Assembly (NCBI RefSeq): GCF_009002475.1
Contig: NZ_AP019860.1
Span: 7,268,501-7,332,500, forward strand
Length of the DNA: 64,000 bases
Direction: 5' to 3'
Origin: Candidatus Uabimicrobium amorphum
Lineage (GTDB): Bacteria; Planctomycetota; Uabimicrobiia; Uabimicrobiales; Uabimicrobiaceae
A program made the position numbers and the translations under genes. Shown here piece by piece: positions 19,716 to 30,400 of the stretch. Positions within the stretch are counted from its first letter, which is position 1. Each line of letters starts with the position of its first letter. The notes below the pieces were generated by a model. It saw only the letters and a list, made by a program, of their open reading frames with translations, searched no databases and had not been told where the DNA came from.

Positions 19716-21344
19716 ATGAAGTGGGGCTATCTTGCTCGTTATTGCTGGAATTCTATTTTGGGAAAAACCGATAGAATATTTTCCTTCCTTAGTATTTTTT
19801 CGATCATAGTGACAATCACCATCTTTATATCACTGACTGGTTTGTTGTACTCGTTCAAACAGTACACCACACAAGTCCTCGACAATTTACCTCTCAACAT
19901 AGAGGTCTTTAAAACACAGAATATGTTGCAGAGCAATATTTCTAGCCAGGAAAAAGACATCCTTGCTGTTACAGGTGTTGAAAAAATGTCCAAGCGCGTG
20001 GCAACTCGCGTACCTTTTTACAATGCTCAAGGAAACTTTGTTCCCAAAAAAAACTTACCTCAAGGGACAACCACCAATCCGCAAATAGAGGATCTTGAAC
20101 TCATAGATATCAACGATACGATTGTTTCTTTACAAAACAAAGAGGAATTACAGTCTCGCTTTGACGAAGCAGGCATTATTGTGTCGTGGCGTTTTTTGCA
20201 AAGATTAGGTTATTTTAAACAAAAAGCCTCGCCTAGAGATAAAACTACCTGGCAAGGCGCTACGATTCCCAAGCATCTTTTCATCCAGGTTGTTGATAAC
20301 GAAGCTCGACCACCTATTCCGTTGAAATTGCCAGTGCCTGTACGTGGGGTTATTGAAAATTTGCCACGCGCAGCTTACATCTTAACCGAAGATTTTTACA
20401 ATTTAACCACAAAGTGGCGTAATGATTTTCAGTATCTCATTACCGATTTTGAAAACAAACCTCTTGTAGCTCCGCAGAAAAATATTCGCATTGCTTACTA
20501 CGTTCTCGACGAAGACCAACTCATGGCCGCAGAAGATAGCATTGAAGATATCGAGGAACAAGTAGATTTATACGAAATAGAAGTGTATATAGAAAGCTGG
20601 CAAGTAGAGGATCGGCTAGAAGAGCGCTTGGTCTTTGGTTCTTACAATGGAGATTTCTTAAACAAAAAATCCTTAGACAAAATAGACGCTGACATCCGTG
20701 CCTATGAAGGTTTAAAAGAAGTTGTGCCACTCAAATTCGTCGAAGAGATGCCCGATGTAAAAACATGGGATTCTTTTGATAAATTTGAATTTTCAAGTGA
20801 GCATATGCAAGCAACTGTTTACTTACAAAATCGTAAATACATTCGCGATGTACTCAGTCGTTTGCGTACGATGGGGCTATTTGCCTCATCGCCTCTTGAA
20901 AAGGCGCTAAAAACTTTTGAAAATCAAGAGCAATTCTATCTTGCGGCAACGATCGCCATATTTTCGCTCATTGTACTCCTCTCAGGTATCGTTCTCTTCA
21001 GTACTTTCTATACCAGTGTGCAGCGCAAACAAAAACAAATTGGTCTACTAAAGGCCATCGGTGCTTCCAATACATTGGTCACACTTTTGTTTATGATTGA
21101 GTCGGCACTCATCACCCTAATCAGCGCACCTTTTGGTGTGGCTCTGGGACGTTATACCGGAATGCAAGCGGGAACGTGGATCAACAGCATTGCCAAATTT
21201 GAAGGAACAGGCATCGAGTTTGGGCTACCCGAAACATACATTGCCACAATCGTAGGTGCTGTATTCATTTGTTCATGGCTAGCCATTTTTACTCCCATTC
21301 GCATGGCGGCAAAAATAGAGCCTGCGCAAGCCGTTAGATCGTAG
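19716..21344 (+). CDS. ABC transporter permease, FtsX/MacB/LolE-like (second)
   Basis: This 542-residue paralogue of the preceding permease shares its layout: a first transmembrane segment near residues 23-45, a long extracytoplasmic domain and three C-terminal helices with the coupling motif RKQKQIGLLKAIGAS. The extracytoplasmic part is about 100 residues longer than in its partner, with an acidic insert (DSIEDIEEQVDLYEIE). The ATG follows an AAAGGA site. The end motif FTPIRMAAKIEPAQAVRS matches FPIRMAVKVDADTVIRAN-type ends in the partner, showing common ancestry. The two probably form an asymmetric dimer. Confidence 0.9.
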   Translation: MKWGYLARYCWNSILGKTDRIFSFLSIFSIIVTITIFISLTGLLYSFKQYTTQVLDNLPLNIEVFKTQNMLQSNISSQEKDILAVTGVEKMSKRVATRVPFYNAQGNFVPKKNLPQGTTTNPQIEDLELIDINDTIVSLQNKEELQSRFDEAGIIVSWRFLQRLGYFKQKASPRDKTTWQGATIPKHLFIQVVDNEARPPIPLKLPVPVRGVIENLPRAAYILTEDFYNLTTKWRNDFQYLITDFENKPLVAPQKNIRIAYYVLDEDQLMAAEDSIEDIEEQVDLYEIEVYIESWQVEDRLEERLVFGSYNGDFLNKKSLDKIDADIRAYEGLKEVVPLKFVEEMPDVKTWDSFDKFEFSSEHMQATVYLQNRKYIRDVLSRLRTMGLFASSPLEKALKTFENQEQFYLAATIAIFSLIVLLSGIVLFSTFYTSVQRKQKQIGLLKAIGASNTLVTLLFMIESALITLISAPFGVALGRYTGMQAGTWINSIAKFEGTGIEFGLPETYIATIVGAVFICSWLAIFTPIRMAAKIEPAQAVRS

Positions 21345-21352
21345 AGGATTTT

Positions 21353-21610
21353 ATGTTTATCGTATGGCAACTCATTATTCCGATACTACTGATCCTTGCC
21401 GTTATCCGTTGGTTGGCAAAAACCAAAGAGCAAAAGGCAAGGTTAGATATACCTGTGCGGCGTCGTAACACCCAGGGTTTTAAATGTGCCTTTTGCTTGT
21501 ACTGCAAAAGAATGGACGAAGACGGAGTTTTGTGTAGCGTTGGCAAAACTCCGACGTTTAAAACCCCTGTTCATATCAACAACTGTATAGATTTCACCAG
21601 AGATTCGTAA
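21353..21610 (+). CDS. Small membrane-anchored five-cysteine protein, unknown function
   Basis: I do not recognise this 85-residue protein. It has one N-terminal transmembrane segment (residues 3-21), a basic stretch (RRRNTQGF), then a cysteine cluster at 45, 48, 51, 61 and 78 (CAFCLYC...C...C) that could bind a metal. It is probably real: the ATG lies 8 bp after the permease stop with a GAGGA site, and the cysteine spacing looks selected. It appears to be the last gene of the ABC operon. Confidence 0.7.
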   Translation: MFIVWQLIIPILLILAVIRWLAKTKEQKARLDIPVRRRNTQGFKCAFCLYCKRMDEDGVLCSVGKTPTFKTPVHINNCIDFTRDS

Positions 21611-21685
21611 GCCTAACAATTGGTTTTAGATACGCCTCCTTGACGCAATAAAATAAAACAATAAAAACAAATTGAGACGTGTTAC

Positions 21686-21744
21686 GCCTCTCCCGTGGGA
21701 GAGGCATGAGACTTGTTGCTTTCAGTTTAGCTGAAAGCAACAAG
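21686..21744. repeat. Double-hairpin repeat element
   Basis: Two adjacent hairpins lie between the ABC operon and the M14 gene. The first pairs GCCTCTCCC (21686-21694) with GGGAGAGGC (21697-21705) across 2 nt. The second pairs CTTGTTGCTTTCAG (21712-21725) with CTGAAAGCAACAAG (21731-21744) across 5 nt. A GGTGATGGTGAGGGCACC tail follows. The layout resembles the CTCTCCC/GGGAGAG intergenic repeats seen in many bacterial genomes rather than a plain terminator. Confidence 0.7.
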
Positions 21745-21896
21745 GTGATGGTGAGGGCACCCATCTGAAAACGAAACTCTTATCCTAAGTCAACCTACCA
21801 ATTCCTACACCTCAAGAAATCACAAAGTACTGGTAGTCTCCCCGAAAATTTACTATAGTATAGATATATAAAATTTAAAACTTTTAGGGAGGTTAT

Positions 21897-22949
21897 ATGA
21901 GAACTCTTGTTATACTGATGGTATTGATGGTCACCATCTGTGCACAAACCCAACAAACAACACCAATTTTGAGCCGCATTGAGATTGAGGCATCAAATAG
22001 CGAAAAAATGATGCAGTTGGCGACACTTTACGAAGTGCGTGCGGTCAACGGTAATGTGATGGAAATTATCATTCCTAGCGTTCACATTAAAGAAGCCGAA
22101 GAAATTGCTGGTAGTACGGCGAAGATCATTGAAAAAGACATTCACGAACAAATCTCCAAAGAACGTCTTGACGAATATCCCACGTACCAACAAGTTCAAG
22201 ATCAAATGAAGGCATGGGAAGACGCCTATCCTCAATTTGTCAAACTGGAACAATATGGTTCCTCCACAAGCGGCTATCCTCTTTTAGCGCTAAAAGTAAC
22301 CGACAATGTCAACGAAGACGAAAATGAACCTTCGGTTCTACTAACCGCAGCAACTCATGGGGACGAACTCATCACTGTCAAAGTGATGTTGGCGATTATG
22401 AAAAGAGTCATCGAAGGTAACGGAGCGATTCAGGAAATTACCGAACTCGTCAACAATCGCGAAATATGGTTTATCCCCGTAGTAAGTCCTGACGGATATA
22501 CCAGACGTCAAAGATATGTAGGATGGACAGACCCTAACCGCGATTATCCATGGCCGCAAGATCCACAGCACAAATCGATTCCTTGTATTCAAGGACTACG
22601 CGATTTATTTACCCAGCACAACTTTGATGCCAGTGTTGATTACCACGCATCGGGACGTATGTATATGTATCCATGGGCGTACACCAAGCAAAGTCCTTCA
22701 AAAACACAAGATTTCGACATAATTGCCAAGGGAATGGCCAAATACAATGGCTACATCTACGGACAAATCTCCAAGGTGATTTACGTTGCCCAAGGTTCGA
22801 GTTGTGATTACTATCACTGGCGTCACAAAACCACTTCTCTCGCTGTAGAAGTTGGACGCTCCAAGGTACCTCACGGTGCCGAAATTGACCGTGTTGTTGC
22901 CGAGAATATCGACGCCGCACTGTTTTTTATTGAAAAAGCACCTAAGTAA
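21897..22949 (+). CDS. M14 family zinc carboxypeptidase, secreted
   Basis: This 350-residue protein is a metallocarboxypeptidase with a signal peptide (residues 1-16 or so) and a propeptide-like segment up to about residue 95. Zinc ligands are His154 and Glu157 (ATHGDE) and His250 (VDYHASG). Asn214-Arg215 (DPNRDYPWP) would bind the substrate carboxylate, and Glu318 (LAVEVG) is the likely catalytic base. It probably trims C-terminal residues from peptides outside the cytoplasm. An AGGGAGG ribosome site lies four bases before the ATG. No partner gene is evident. Confidence 0.92.
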   Translation: MRTLVILMVLMVTICAQTQQTTPILSRIEIEASNSEKMMQLATLYEVRAVNGNVMEIIIPSVHIKEAEEIAGSTAKIIEKDIHEQISKERLDEYPTYQQVQDQMKAWEDAYPQFVKLEQYGSSTSGYPLLALKVTDNVNEDENEPSVLLTAATHGDELITVKVMLAIMKRVIEGNGAIQEITELVNNREIWFIPVVSPDGYTRRQRYVGWTDPNRDYPWPQDPQHKSIPCIQGLRDLFTQHNFDASVDYHASGRMYMYPWAYTKQSPSKTQDFDIIAKGMAKYNGYIYGQISKVIYVAQGSSCDYYHWRHKTTSLAVEVGRSKVPHGAEIDRVVAENIDAALFFIEKAPK

Positions 22950-22950
22950 T

Positions 22951-23108
22951 GTAGGGGCGGACCTTGTGTCCGCCCTCTCCCCCAAGATATATAGATACTC
23001 TTTCTGAGTACGAATTATTCACATCATATTGGTAAAGTTAGGTCCTCTGATTCAAACGAAAATCTATCTTTATTTGTTCGAACGGGCGGACACAAGGTCC
23101 GCCTCTAC
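22951..23108. mobile_element. MITE-like element with 25-bp terminal inverted repeats
   Basis: The ends at 22951-22975 and 23084-23108 are inverted copies that match at 24 of 25 bases (GTAGGGGCGGACCTTGTG start on the left). Each end is itself palindromic around CTTGT. The 108 bp between hold no gene. It begins one base after the stop codon of the M14 gene. No target-site duplication is obvious. Non-autonomous elements of this GGGCGGAC type are seen in many bacteria. Confidence 0.65.
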
Positions 23109-23172
23109 AACGCACTTCGTAAAAGATACATTTCTTTTTGCGATTAACAACTTTTACCATTTAGGAAAAAAC

Positions 23173-23670
23173 ATGCATCATCTTTATTTATTCTTAGTTT
23201 GGTGGCATATCCTTGGTGTTACTATCTGGCTGGGGGCAAACTTCTTTTTGGTACTCGTTTTGCTTCCCATTGCCAAAAAAGATACCTATCGCGATTTCTA
23301 TCCACAACTATTTGCCGATATCGTCATGCGACTTCGTGCTGTTTCGTGGTTCGTTCTCAGTAGTGTTGTTATTAGTGGAGTGTTTTTGATGATGTTCCGT
23401 TTTGGCAAAGTAATCGTCACATGGGATTTTTGGCGTGAATTGTATGGAGAGACGCTATTTATCAAACTGTGTTTTGTCGCTGCGGTGTTTATTGGTAGCT
23501 TTTTACACGACTTTCATTGGGGTCCCAAGGCAATTGCGCTGTTGCAACAAAACCCTGAGGATGCGCAGACAAAAAAAATGCGCCGTATATCTTCGTATAT
23601 AGGACGCATTATCTTTTTATTCGGACTAATTGTTGTATTTCTTGCGGTAAAATTTGTGCGCGGAGGTTAA
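23173..23670 (+). CDS. CopD-like integral membrane protein
   Basis: This 165-residue protein has about four transmembrane helices. The first, beginning HHLYLFLVWWHILGVTIWLG, and the third, with FLHDFHWGPKA, resemble the CopD family (copper resistance membrane proteins), with histidines in the membrane that could bind a metal or haem. The family call is by pattern only. I place the start at 23173, where the ATG follows AGGAAAAAAC; an earlier in-frame start at 23029 lies inside the MITE-like element and adds residues unlike the family. Its last four bases overlap the end of the convergent gene. Confidence 0.75.
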   Translation: MHHLYLFLVWWHILGVTIWLGANFFLVLVLLPIAKKDTYRDFYPQLFADIVMRLRAVSWFVLSSVVISGVFLMMFRFGKVIVTWDFWRELYGETLFIKLCFVAAVFIGSFLHDFHWGPKAIALLQQNPEDAQTKKMRRISSYIGRIIFLFGLIVVFLAVKFVRGG

Positions 23671-24398
23671 CTCGATGCCTTGCCGTTTTCCTTTTCAAGC
23701 TCACGTTGCTTGGCGATCATGCGTTTCATTTTCCACCCCGCTAAAAACAGCAGTAATACAAATACCCCAATAGAGGTGAAGAAAAATATCGGACTTTCTA
23801 AAAAGACTTTTAGTTTGGCTTTAAAATAAACAGCCCCAAAAGCCAGACTAAAGCATCCGAGAACTGAGCCAACAAAAATCCAAAAAATAGACACTAAACG
23901 CGAAAAGCCTAGGATACTGGCTAAAAACGCTGCACCAATCGCCCCGGTACCAGCGATGGGAAAACTGACAAATAGCACAATCGCGATGATGGCGAAATCG
24001 TACATCCACTTACTTGACTGCAACAAATAGTATGAATCTTCTTGTATGTGCTGTAGTTTGTCACCAATAAAGTATATTTTTTTGAGTAAGTGAAAATTGT
24101 ATACGATGAGAAAAGCAACCGCCGTATCCATATAAATCACCATGGCCGCAAGTTCGTAAGAGTTAAATAAAATATCAACGTCTAAGCTTTTCACCACCGG
24201 AGCGAAAATAACAAACTTACCCAGGCCAAAGAAAGACATCACAGCGAGATACCCTACCTGTACGGAGTGTTCTGTGCTGTAAACATAACTGACCCCCACG
24301 AGTACCAACTTGGTAACCGCCACAAGAGCGATAAAAATAAATATTTGCAGTACAATACTCGGAGCAGGTCGCACTGTTTCAGTTGTGGATTCAGACAT
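23667..24398 (-). CDS. Small multidrug export-like membrane protein
   Basis: This 243-residue protein has about six transmembrane segments. The stretch FPIAGTGAIGAAFLASILG is close to the PxPGTGAWxGA motif of the small multidrug export family, which is a loosely defined group. The charged C-terminal tail is cytoplasmic (KRMIAKQRELEKENGKASS). Substrate is unknown. It ends in a 4-bp convergent overlap with the CopD-like gene and is about 40 bp from the next minus-strand gene, so it might be co-transcribed with the giant gene upstream of it. Confidence 0.78.
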   Translation of the reverse strand: MSESTTETVRPAPSIVLQIFIFIALVAVTKLVLVGVSYVYSTEHSVQVGYLAVMSFFGLGKFVIFAPVVKSLDVDILFNSYELAAMVIYMDTAVAFLIVYNFHLLKKIYFIGDKLQHIQEDSYYLLQSSKWMYDFAIIAIVLFVSFPIAGTGAIGAAFLASILGFSRLVSIFWIFVGSVLGCFSLAFGAVYFKAKLKVFLESPIFFFTSIGVFVLLLFLAGWKMKRMIAKQRELEKENGKASS

Positions 24399-24439
24399 TT
24401 TTTCGACTTTCTAGAAAATAAATCCCATTACTAAGTTAT

Positions 24440-27400
24440 CTATACATGAATTTCCCAAATTTTTAGTGTTGTTGCTAGCATACTTTGAAAGGAATCTTTA
24501 TCCGTCGTATGCAAAGTGATTCTCAATATTTCGCTAATCACCAGTGTATTTAAAGAAAAACTTCCTGGGCATTCGACCAAAATACAGAGTAGTGTTTCAC
24601 GATCTTTGTTCATTGCAGCCTTACTAGCGACTCTACGTGCAAGGCGTATACGTTCCTCACCACTAGATGTCAGTACAAAATCCAATGCTTTTTCGCGAGA
24701 GGTTTCGTAAATTTTTTCTACATATTCTTCGAGAATAGGTATTTTTATTTCAGGAGCGCTAATTTTATCAAGAATATTTTCGACAAGACCATCATCTGGC
24801 GTTCGCAAAAGAGTAAATGCTATTTTTTGCAATCCCCAAAAACGATAGGTCTCTATCTCTATATCGTCGACTGCGGCTAGTAACTGACGCCACATTTTCT
24901 GTGGCAATTTTATGTGCGTTAAAACATCGGCCACAGAGTCAATCGCTTCTCTCTTACTGTTGTCGTCTACTATTTCGCTCCAAGAATCAATAGCTTTTTT
25001 CATCATCGCATCAATATTGTCTTTGCCTTGTATGTATTTGGCCAAACGAATACAACTGATGAAGTAAAATCCTGTGGGACGATCCGCAGATTCGATAATC
25101 GCCATGACCTTTTCCAATACAGTTTTGCGGTCCTCTACAATTTCGGCAAAGTCAAACAGTAAGTTCATTTGCAATGTATTGTCAATAATTCCCTTTAAAA
25201 GAGGCCATACATTTTCCCACATGTCCATTTTTGCGTATGAAAAAATGATTTGTGGTAAAATGGTCGATTGATAAAATTTTCCAAGCCCCTCTCCCATATC
25301 AATTGTTTTTTCCATGGTGCGGCTTACTTCTTGCAGCATGTTACACTGATGGTACTTATCGACGATGAGTAGATAAATTTCACATATTTGTTGTGATTTC
25401 GATATACGATTTGCCAATTGTTCTGCTTCGGAGAAGAAAATTCTCTTCATACCAACATTGGCATTTTCGATGAGTGCCTTTGCCATAGAAGCATACGCGC
25501 TATTTTTGCAATCTTCTTTTTTCCAAGAGGCTGGTATGCGGCGGAATTTTTGCCATGTGTCACTTCCCACCGAAAAATCAGAGGCAATAAGAATAGATTT
25601 CGCTAAAAATTGCAGCGCATCGGCTTGTTCATACTCGGACTCTAGTTCTCCGAGCACATCGAGGCAAAAGTCAAAACTTTCGGCAAAGTCTTCCCATGGT
25701 GCGATGAGTAGCATTTTTTTAGCGACAATCGTCACCGCACGTATGGCCTGTACTCCTTTACCAACGTACTGTGCATCGCTGAGTAACTTTCCCCATAGTT
25801 CCTTGTTTTGCTCGTAGTTATCAAGACTTAAAACCACATCCCCAAGAGCCTCAAGATAATTTTGTTGTAGAGAAACTTTGCTAAAATTTAGCACAACCGA
25901 TTCCGCATGTTTCCACAACTCGACAATATCCACATGCTCTTTCATTTTAGGTAACAGTTGCAAAAATTCATACTGAGAGACCTTTTCCTGTCCTCGTTTG
26001 TACATCTTTGGCAGTATTTGGAAAAACAGCCCACGTGCCAGTGCGTAATCTTGCGCTTCGATGCACAATGACATGATGCGCGTCAAAATGTCTATTTCTG
26101 GCGTTTCCTCGCATAATTCTACGTTTACCAATATTGTTTTTTCTAAAAGCGATTGTGCTAAATCTACACAGTTGCTGTTGAATAAGTATACAATGTACTC
26201 GTATACATTATGAATCTGCGTTCTGTTTTCCCAAATCTCCTTGTCAATTGTCTTTAGAATATCACTGCACCGAGTTTCTTCACCGATTTCACGAAAATAA
26301 TTTGCCACTTTTGCCAAATGGTATGTACGCGTATTCAATTCCATGCGTTCACAACACCCTAAGGCCATGTCCAGATATTTGATTGTTTCCTGCAATTGGC
26401 TCCACCCTGCAAAAGCTTTGGAAATTTGAACGTACAACTCACCTTTGGTAACAACGCAATCTAGTTCCTCTGTCGCTTTAAAGATGTATACCCATAGTAA
26501 TTTTGTTTTTTCATAATAAGATACGGCACTAAGTTTTTCGACACTTCTTGTGATGGTTGCCGTTTTGTCACGCAGGCTTAAATGCGGAATCCAAGAAAAG
26601 ACTTCGTGCCAAATATTTTTTGTATTGTCAATTTGCAAAGGATTGAGAAGGCGATCAATAATTTTCAAGATCAGAGCACTCTCATAATTTCCCGATTGTA
26701 CGTCGTTGGTAATGATACCCACAATTAAATTGATTTTTTCCGTTGTGGCTTTTTCTAGTACGTTTAAATATACGTCATAGCGTTCATAGGCGTTGACAAT
26801 ATCTTCGGTGAGCTTAAGAGCCTCGTCAAAGTGACGGCGCTTAACTTTATATAAAGAAAGCCTTGACAATGGCTTAGAACGATACTTGGGAGACGACAAT
26901 CGCGAAATAATTGTTTGCGCATTTTTGGCATAGCCATTGTCCGCCATTTTACATCCTAGGTACGAAAGAGCTTTATTCTTGTCTTCATCATGGCCAACAT
27001 CTTTCAACAAGTCACATACGGCGAGATATTTTTTCCATATGGCGTCACTAGCAAGCGTTTCCAAACGAAACAAACCATCTGCGGCGTTGGACAGTATCGT
27101 TAAACGCTTCTTATTGTCTTTAAGTGACTTTGTTTCTTCTAAAATAACGTCCCAATACTGTCGTGCAGAATTTTCTACAATTCCCTTTAAATGGTGAGAG
27201 AGATGGAAAAAAGTATTGGTGCGCACTTCGAGTTTTAGGAGTTGTAGTTGTGGAAGTAAAGAAAGAACGTGATCCCACATTTGTACCTGCGCGAAGTAAA
27301 TGGTGACTTCGCTGATTAATCTTTCTTGTGCACCACAAGTAATTTCCTTTTGCGAGGCAGAAAATAGACGTTTCCAGTGCACACGCATTTCGTCAAATGT

Positions 27401-30400
27401 GCCTATTTCACTAATAATGGTAATTAATTTAAGATACGATTGATATTGCTGCTCTTCGCTCTGCTGATTGATAATAATAAATGCTCGTTCTAATTGGTAT
27501 TTGGCGTCTTGTAATTCATCCATACTACCGAGTAATTGCGCGTATTTTGCAATAAGTACAATATCTTGCTCTACACGCGTAGCAAAACTCTCGATGTAAG
27601 GCTTGAGAACATCCATGTAATGTTCACTAGGCACTGTTTTGGCAATCACAATGCAGCAATCTATTTGGATGAGCGTATCAGAAATCGAATTGACCAAAGT
27701 GGTGATCCATTGCCAAACTTCGGGGGATTGCTCGAAGGAATTTATCTCATACAGCACTGGTATCACTTCTGCAATCACTTGATACTTTTCTTCTTCCGAA
27801 TTTAGCTGTGTACTCGTTTGTACTATCTTACTGATAAATATTTGTAACTGATTCTCGGTGAAGTTTACCTGTGCAAGAATATCAAATAAATGTGAAACGG
27901 CGTTTGCTTCGATTAAGCCATGTTTGGAGATAATGGTGTGGATTGGTAAAATGTCGGTCTGGGATATTTTTTGCAACACATAAATGACAAAAGGTTCTAA
28001 ACCAGCTCCAACATAGCCAATACTTGTGTCTTTAATTCCCTCAAGGGCTTCAAAAATGAAATCGGTTTCTTGGTAGTCTTCATTTTCTATCGCCAACACG
28101 AGAATGACCAAAAGAGTCGTAAAAACATCAATAGCATCATTCATTCCTCTCGCCATTTCTACAGCGGCGGTGTAATCGCCATCTTCTGCGTAACGAAAAG
28201 TATGTGTAACGCCCCGTAATGATTGATGGACAATCCGTGAGTATTCGGAACTCAATTCAAATAACTTCTGCCAGTTATTGTCTTCCGTACACGCCTGCAT
28301 CGCTAGATACAAATCGCGACGAATTAACAGATATGATTTAAATCTTCGTAGTTTCTCCTGGCGAAATTCACGATCAAACGCCAGTGAAAAAAGCAATGAA
28401 TGGTTTTGCGCTTCTTTATAATAATGTGCAAGGTGTAGTAAGCTGTGAGGTGTTGCCAGTGACAAATTTTGCTCGACAATTCGCGCATGATAGTCTGCCA
28501 AAGCCCCATAGAAGCATTTTTTGTCATAAGAACTCAATGATTGTAAAATACAATCGCGATATATGCGTTGTGTGGTATAACCAAGCTTTTTGTGCTTGAG
28601 AAAAATATTAATGCTATACTTTACTTGTCGTATTTCATCTTTACTCACCCGGAAAATTTCGGCAACCATGTTGTCGGTTATTTTTTCTTGAGAAATGGCC
28701 GCTAAAATCAACATTCGTTGCGCTAAAAAATCGTTATCCGAGGGTAAATTATTCCACACCACCATAAAAAGATCGTATATATTCTCGGGTAAATCGCTAT
28801 GTATTTGCAGATACTTTTTGCTATATGCCTCTAAGCAAAATTTAGCGTAAGCCATATTACCACGGCATTTTTCACGTATTAAATCTTTCTTATGTACATC
28901 TAAAGAGGGAGCATAGTGGTGAATATATTCCAGAATTTCTTTACCGGTAAACGAAAATGGTTGTAAGTGATTTAAAGAAACAATCGGTGCTTCTCGCGTG
29001 TGTAAAAAACGTAAAAAACACGACTCAACGTTCTTGGCAATAAAAAATAAACACGAAATATTGGAGGGCAATGTCGTTGGGGTAATTAATTTAACATACT
29101 GTATGTACTCTGGTATAGAGAATAGACCATCGCAAACGATCAACAAATTTTTATTGTAAACGGCAAGCTCTTCTTTGTTGGCTTTTTCCATCAAATCAAA
29201 CAGGTGTATCAGCATCGCTTCGCTATCGTATGGTAATTTTGCTATGCGCTTTTCTATTTTCTCTTCGGATAACGTAAACACTTTTTGCAGTATTTGCGCA
29301 TAAATACTTTTCAAAAAATCAATATAGGAATAATAATTTTCATGGTCACAGAAAAAATAAACAATAATGGTACGCGAAAGCGCCGGGATCTCTTCACGAA
29401 GTAGGCTCTCATGGTCTTGTAAAAGACGTGCCATGGAAGTTTTTCCTGTTCCATTTTCGGAACTGATGTATGCATAGCGCTTTTGATGGCTATTTGCGAA
29501 AATTTTATAATAAACAGTTGTCCACTTATCAATTGTGTAGTCGTGCGTATTCTCTTTAGGAGGAGTGATATTCACCGGAGCGGCGTCTTTTTTCAACCAA
29601 CGAATGTCTTTTTGCATCAAAAATAAAGCGTTGGACGAACACTCTTTATAATCGACGATACGCGAATGCCGATAGCTAAAATACGTCATCGAGTGCAAAC
29701 CAAGGGTTTCAAAAAACAATAAATCGGAAAAACTTTTTTTGCTTTCCACTTGTTGTACCAAAGCTGCGATAAATGGAAACAAAGAGACGTTTTGCTTTTG
29801 TTTGTAGGATAAAAAAGGTCGGCCTTTGTAGTTTAACCACTTTTCATCGGAAATACCGCGAATACCAATCGGTTTACTCTTTGTACCACAACACAAAAAT
29901 CCTCTTGTTTTGCGTTCGTCTTTACTCACAAGAACATAAACACCATATTTTTCTAAAAATTTACAATAGCAATACGCTTGTTCAAGTAAACTACTGTAAA
30001 GCTTTAACGTTTCTAAGGGCGGTGTATGAAGGCGGTATTTGCCGACAAATAACTCTTCTCCCAATTGCACAAACAAGTCCATTACTTGCAACCATGTGTA
30101 TGTTTCGCCTCCTAGTTCTTGTGGAAGTTCAAAAAAAGGTGTTTGTAAATCTTTTATTTCTTGAACAGCGTAAAACTCATTGTTGTCTACAATATTCCTA
30201 GTCAACTTTTCTAACATAGTATGCCAAGTCCGCAGTGAATTCTGTTCAACCATGTCTAGTGCACAACGATTTATTTCACTGTCGGAAAACTTCTCGCGAT
30301 TTTGTAAATAGTCACTAAGAGCAATTGTTCCGACTACCTTAAGGAGAATATCACTACTACGTAGTATTAGCCATAAAGGATTTTCGCCTTTTAACTCCGT

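Noticed and set aside
23029..23172. Longer N-terminus for the CopD-like protein
   Set aside because: The extra residues come from the MITE-like repeat and non-family sequence; the ATG at 23173 has a better ribosome site.
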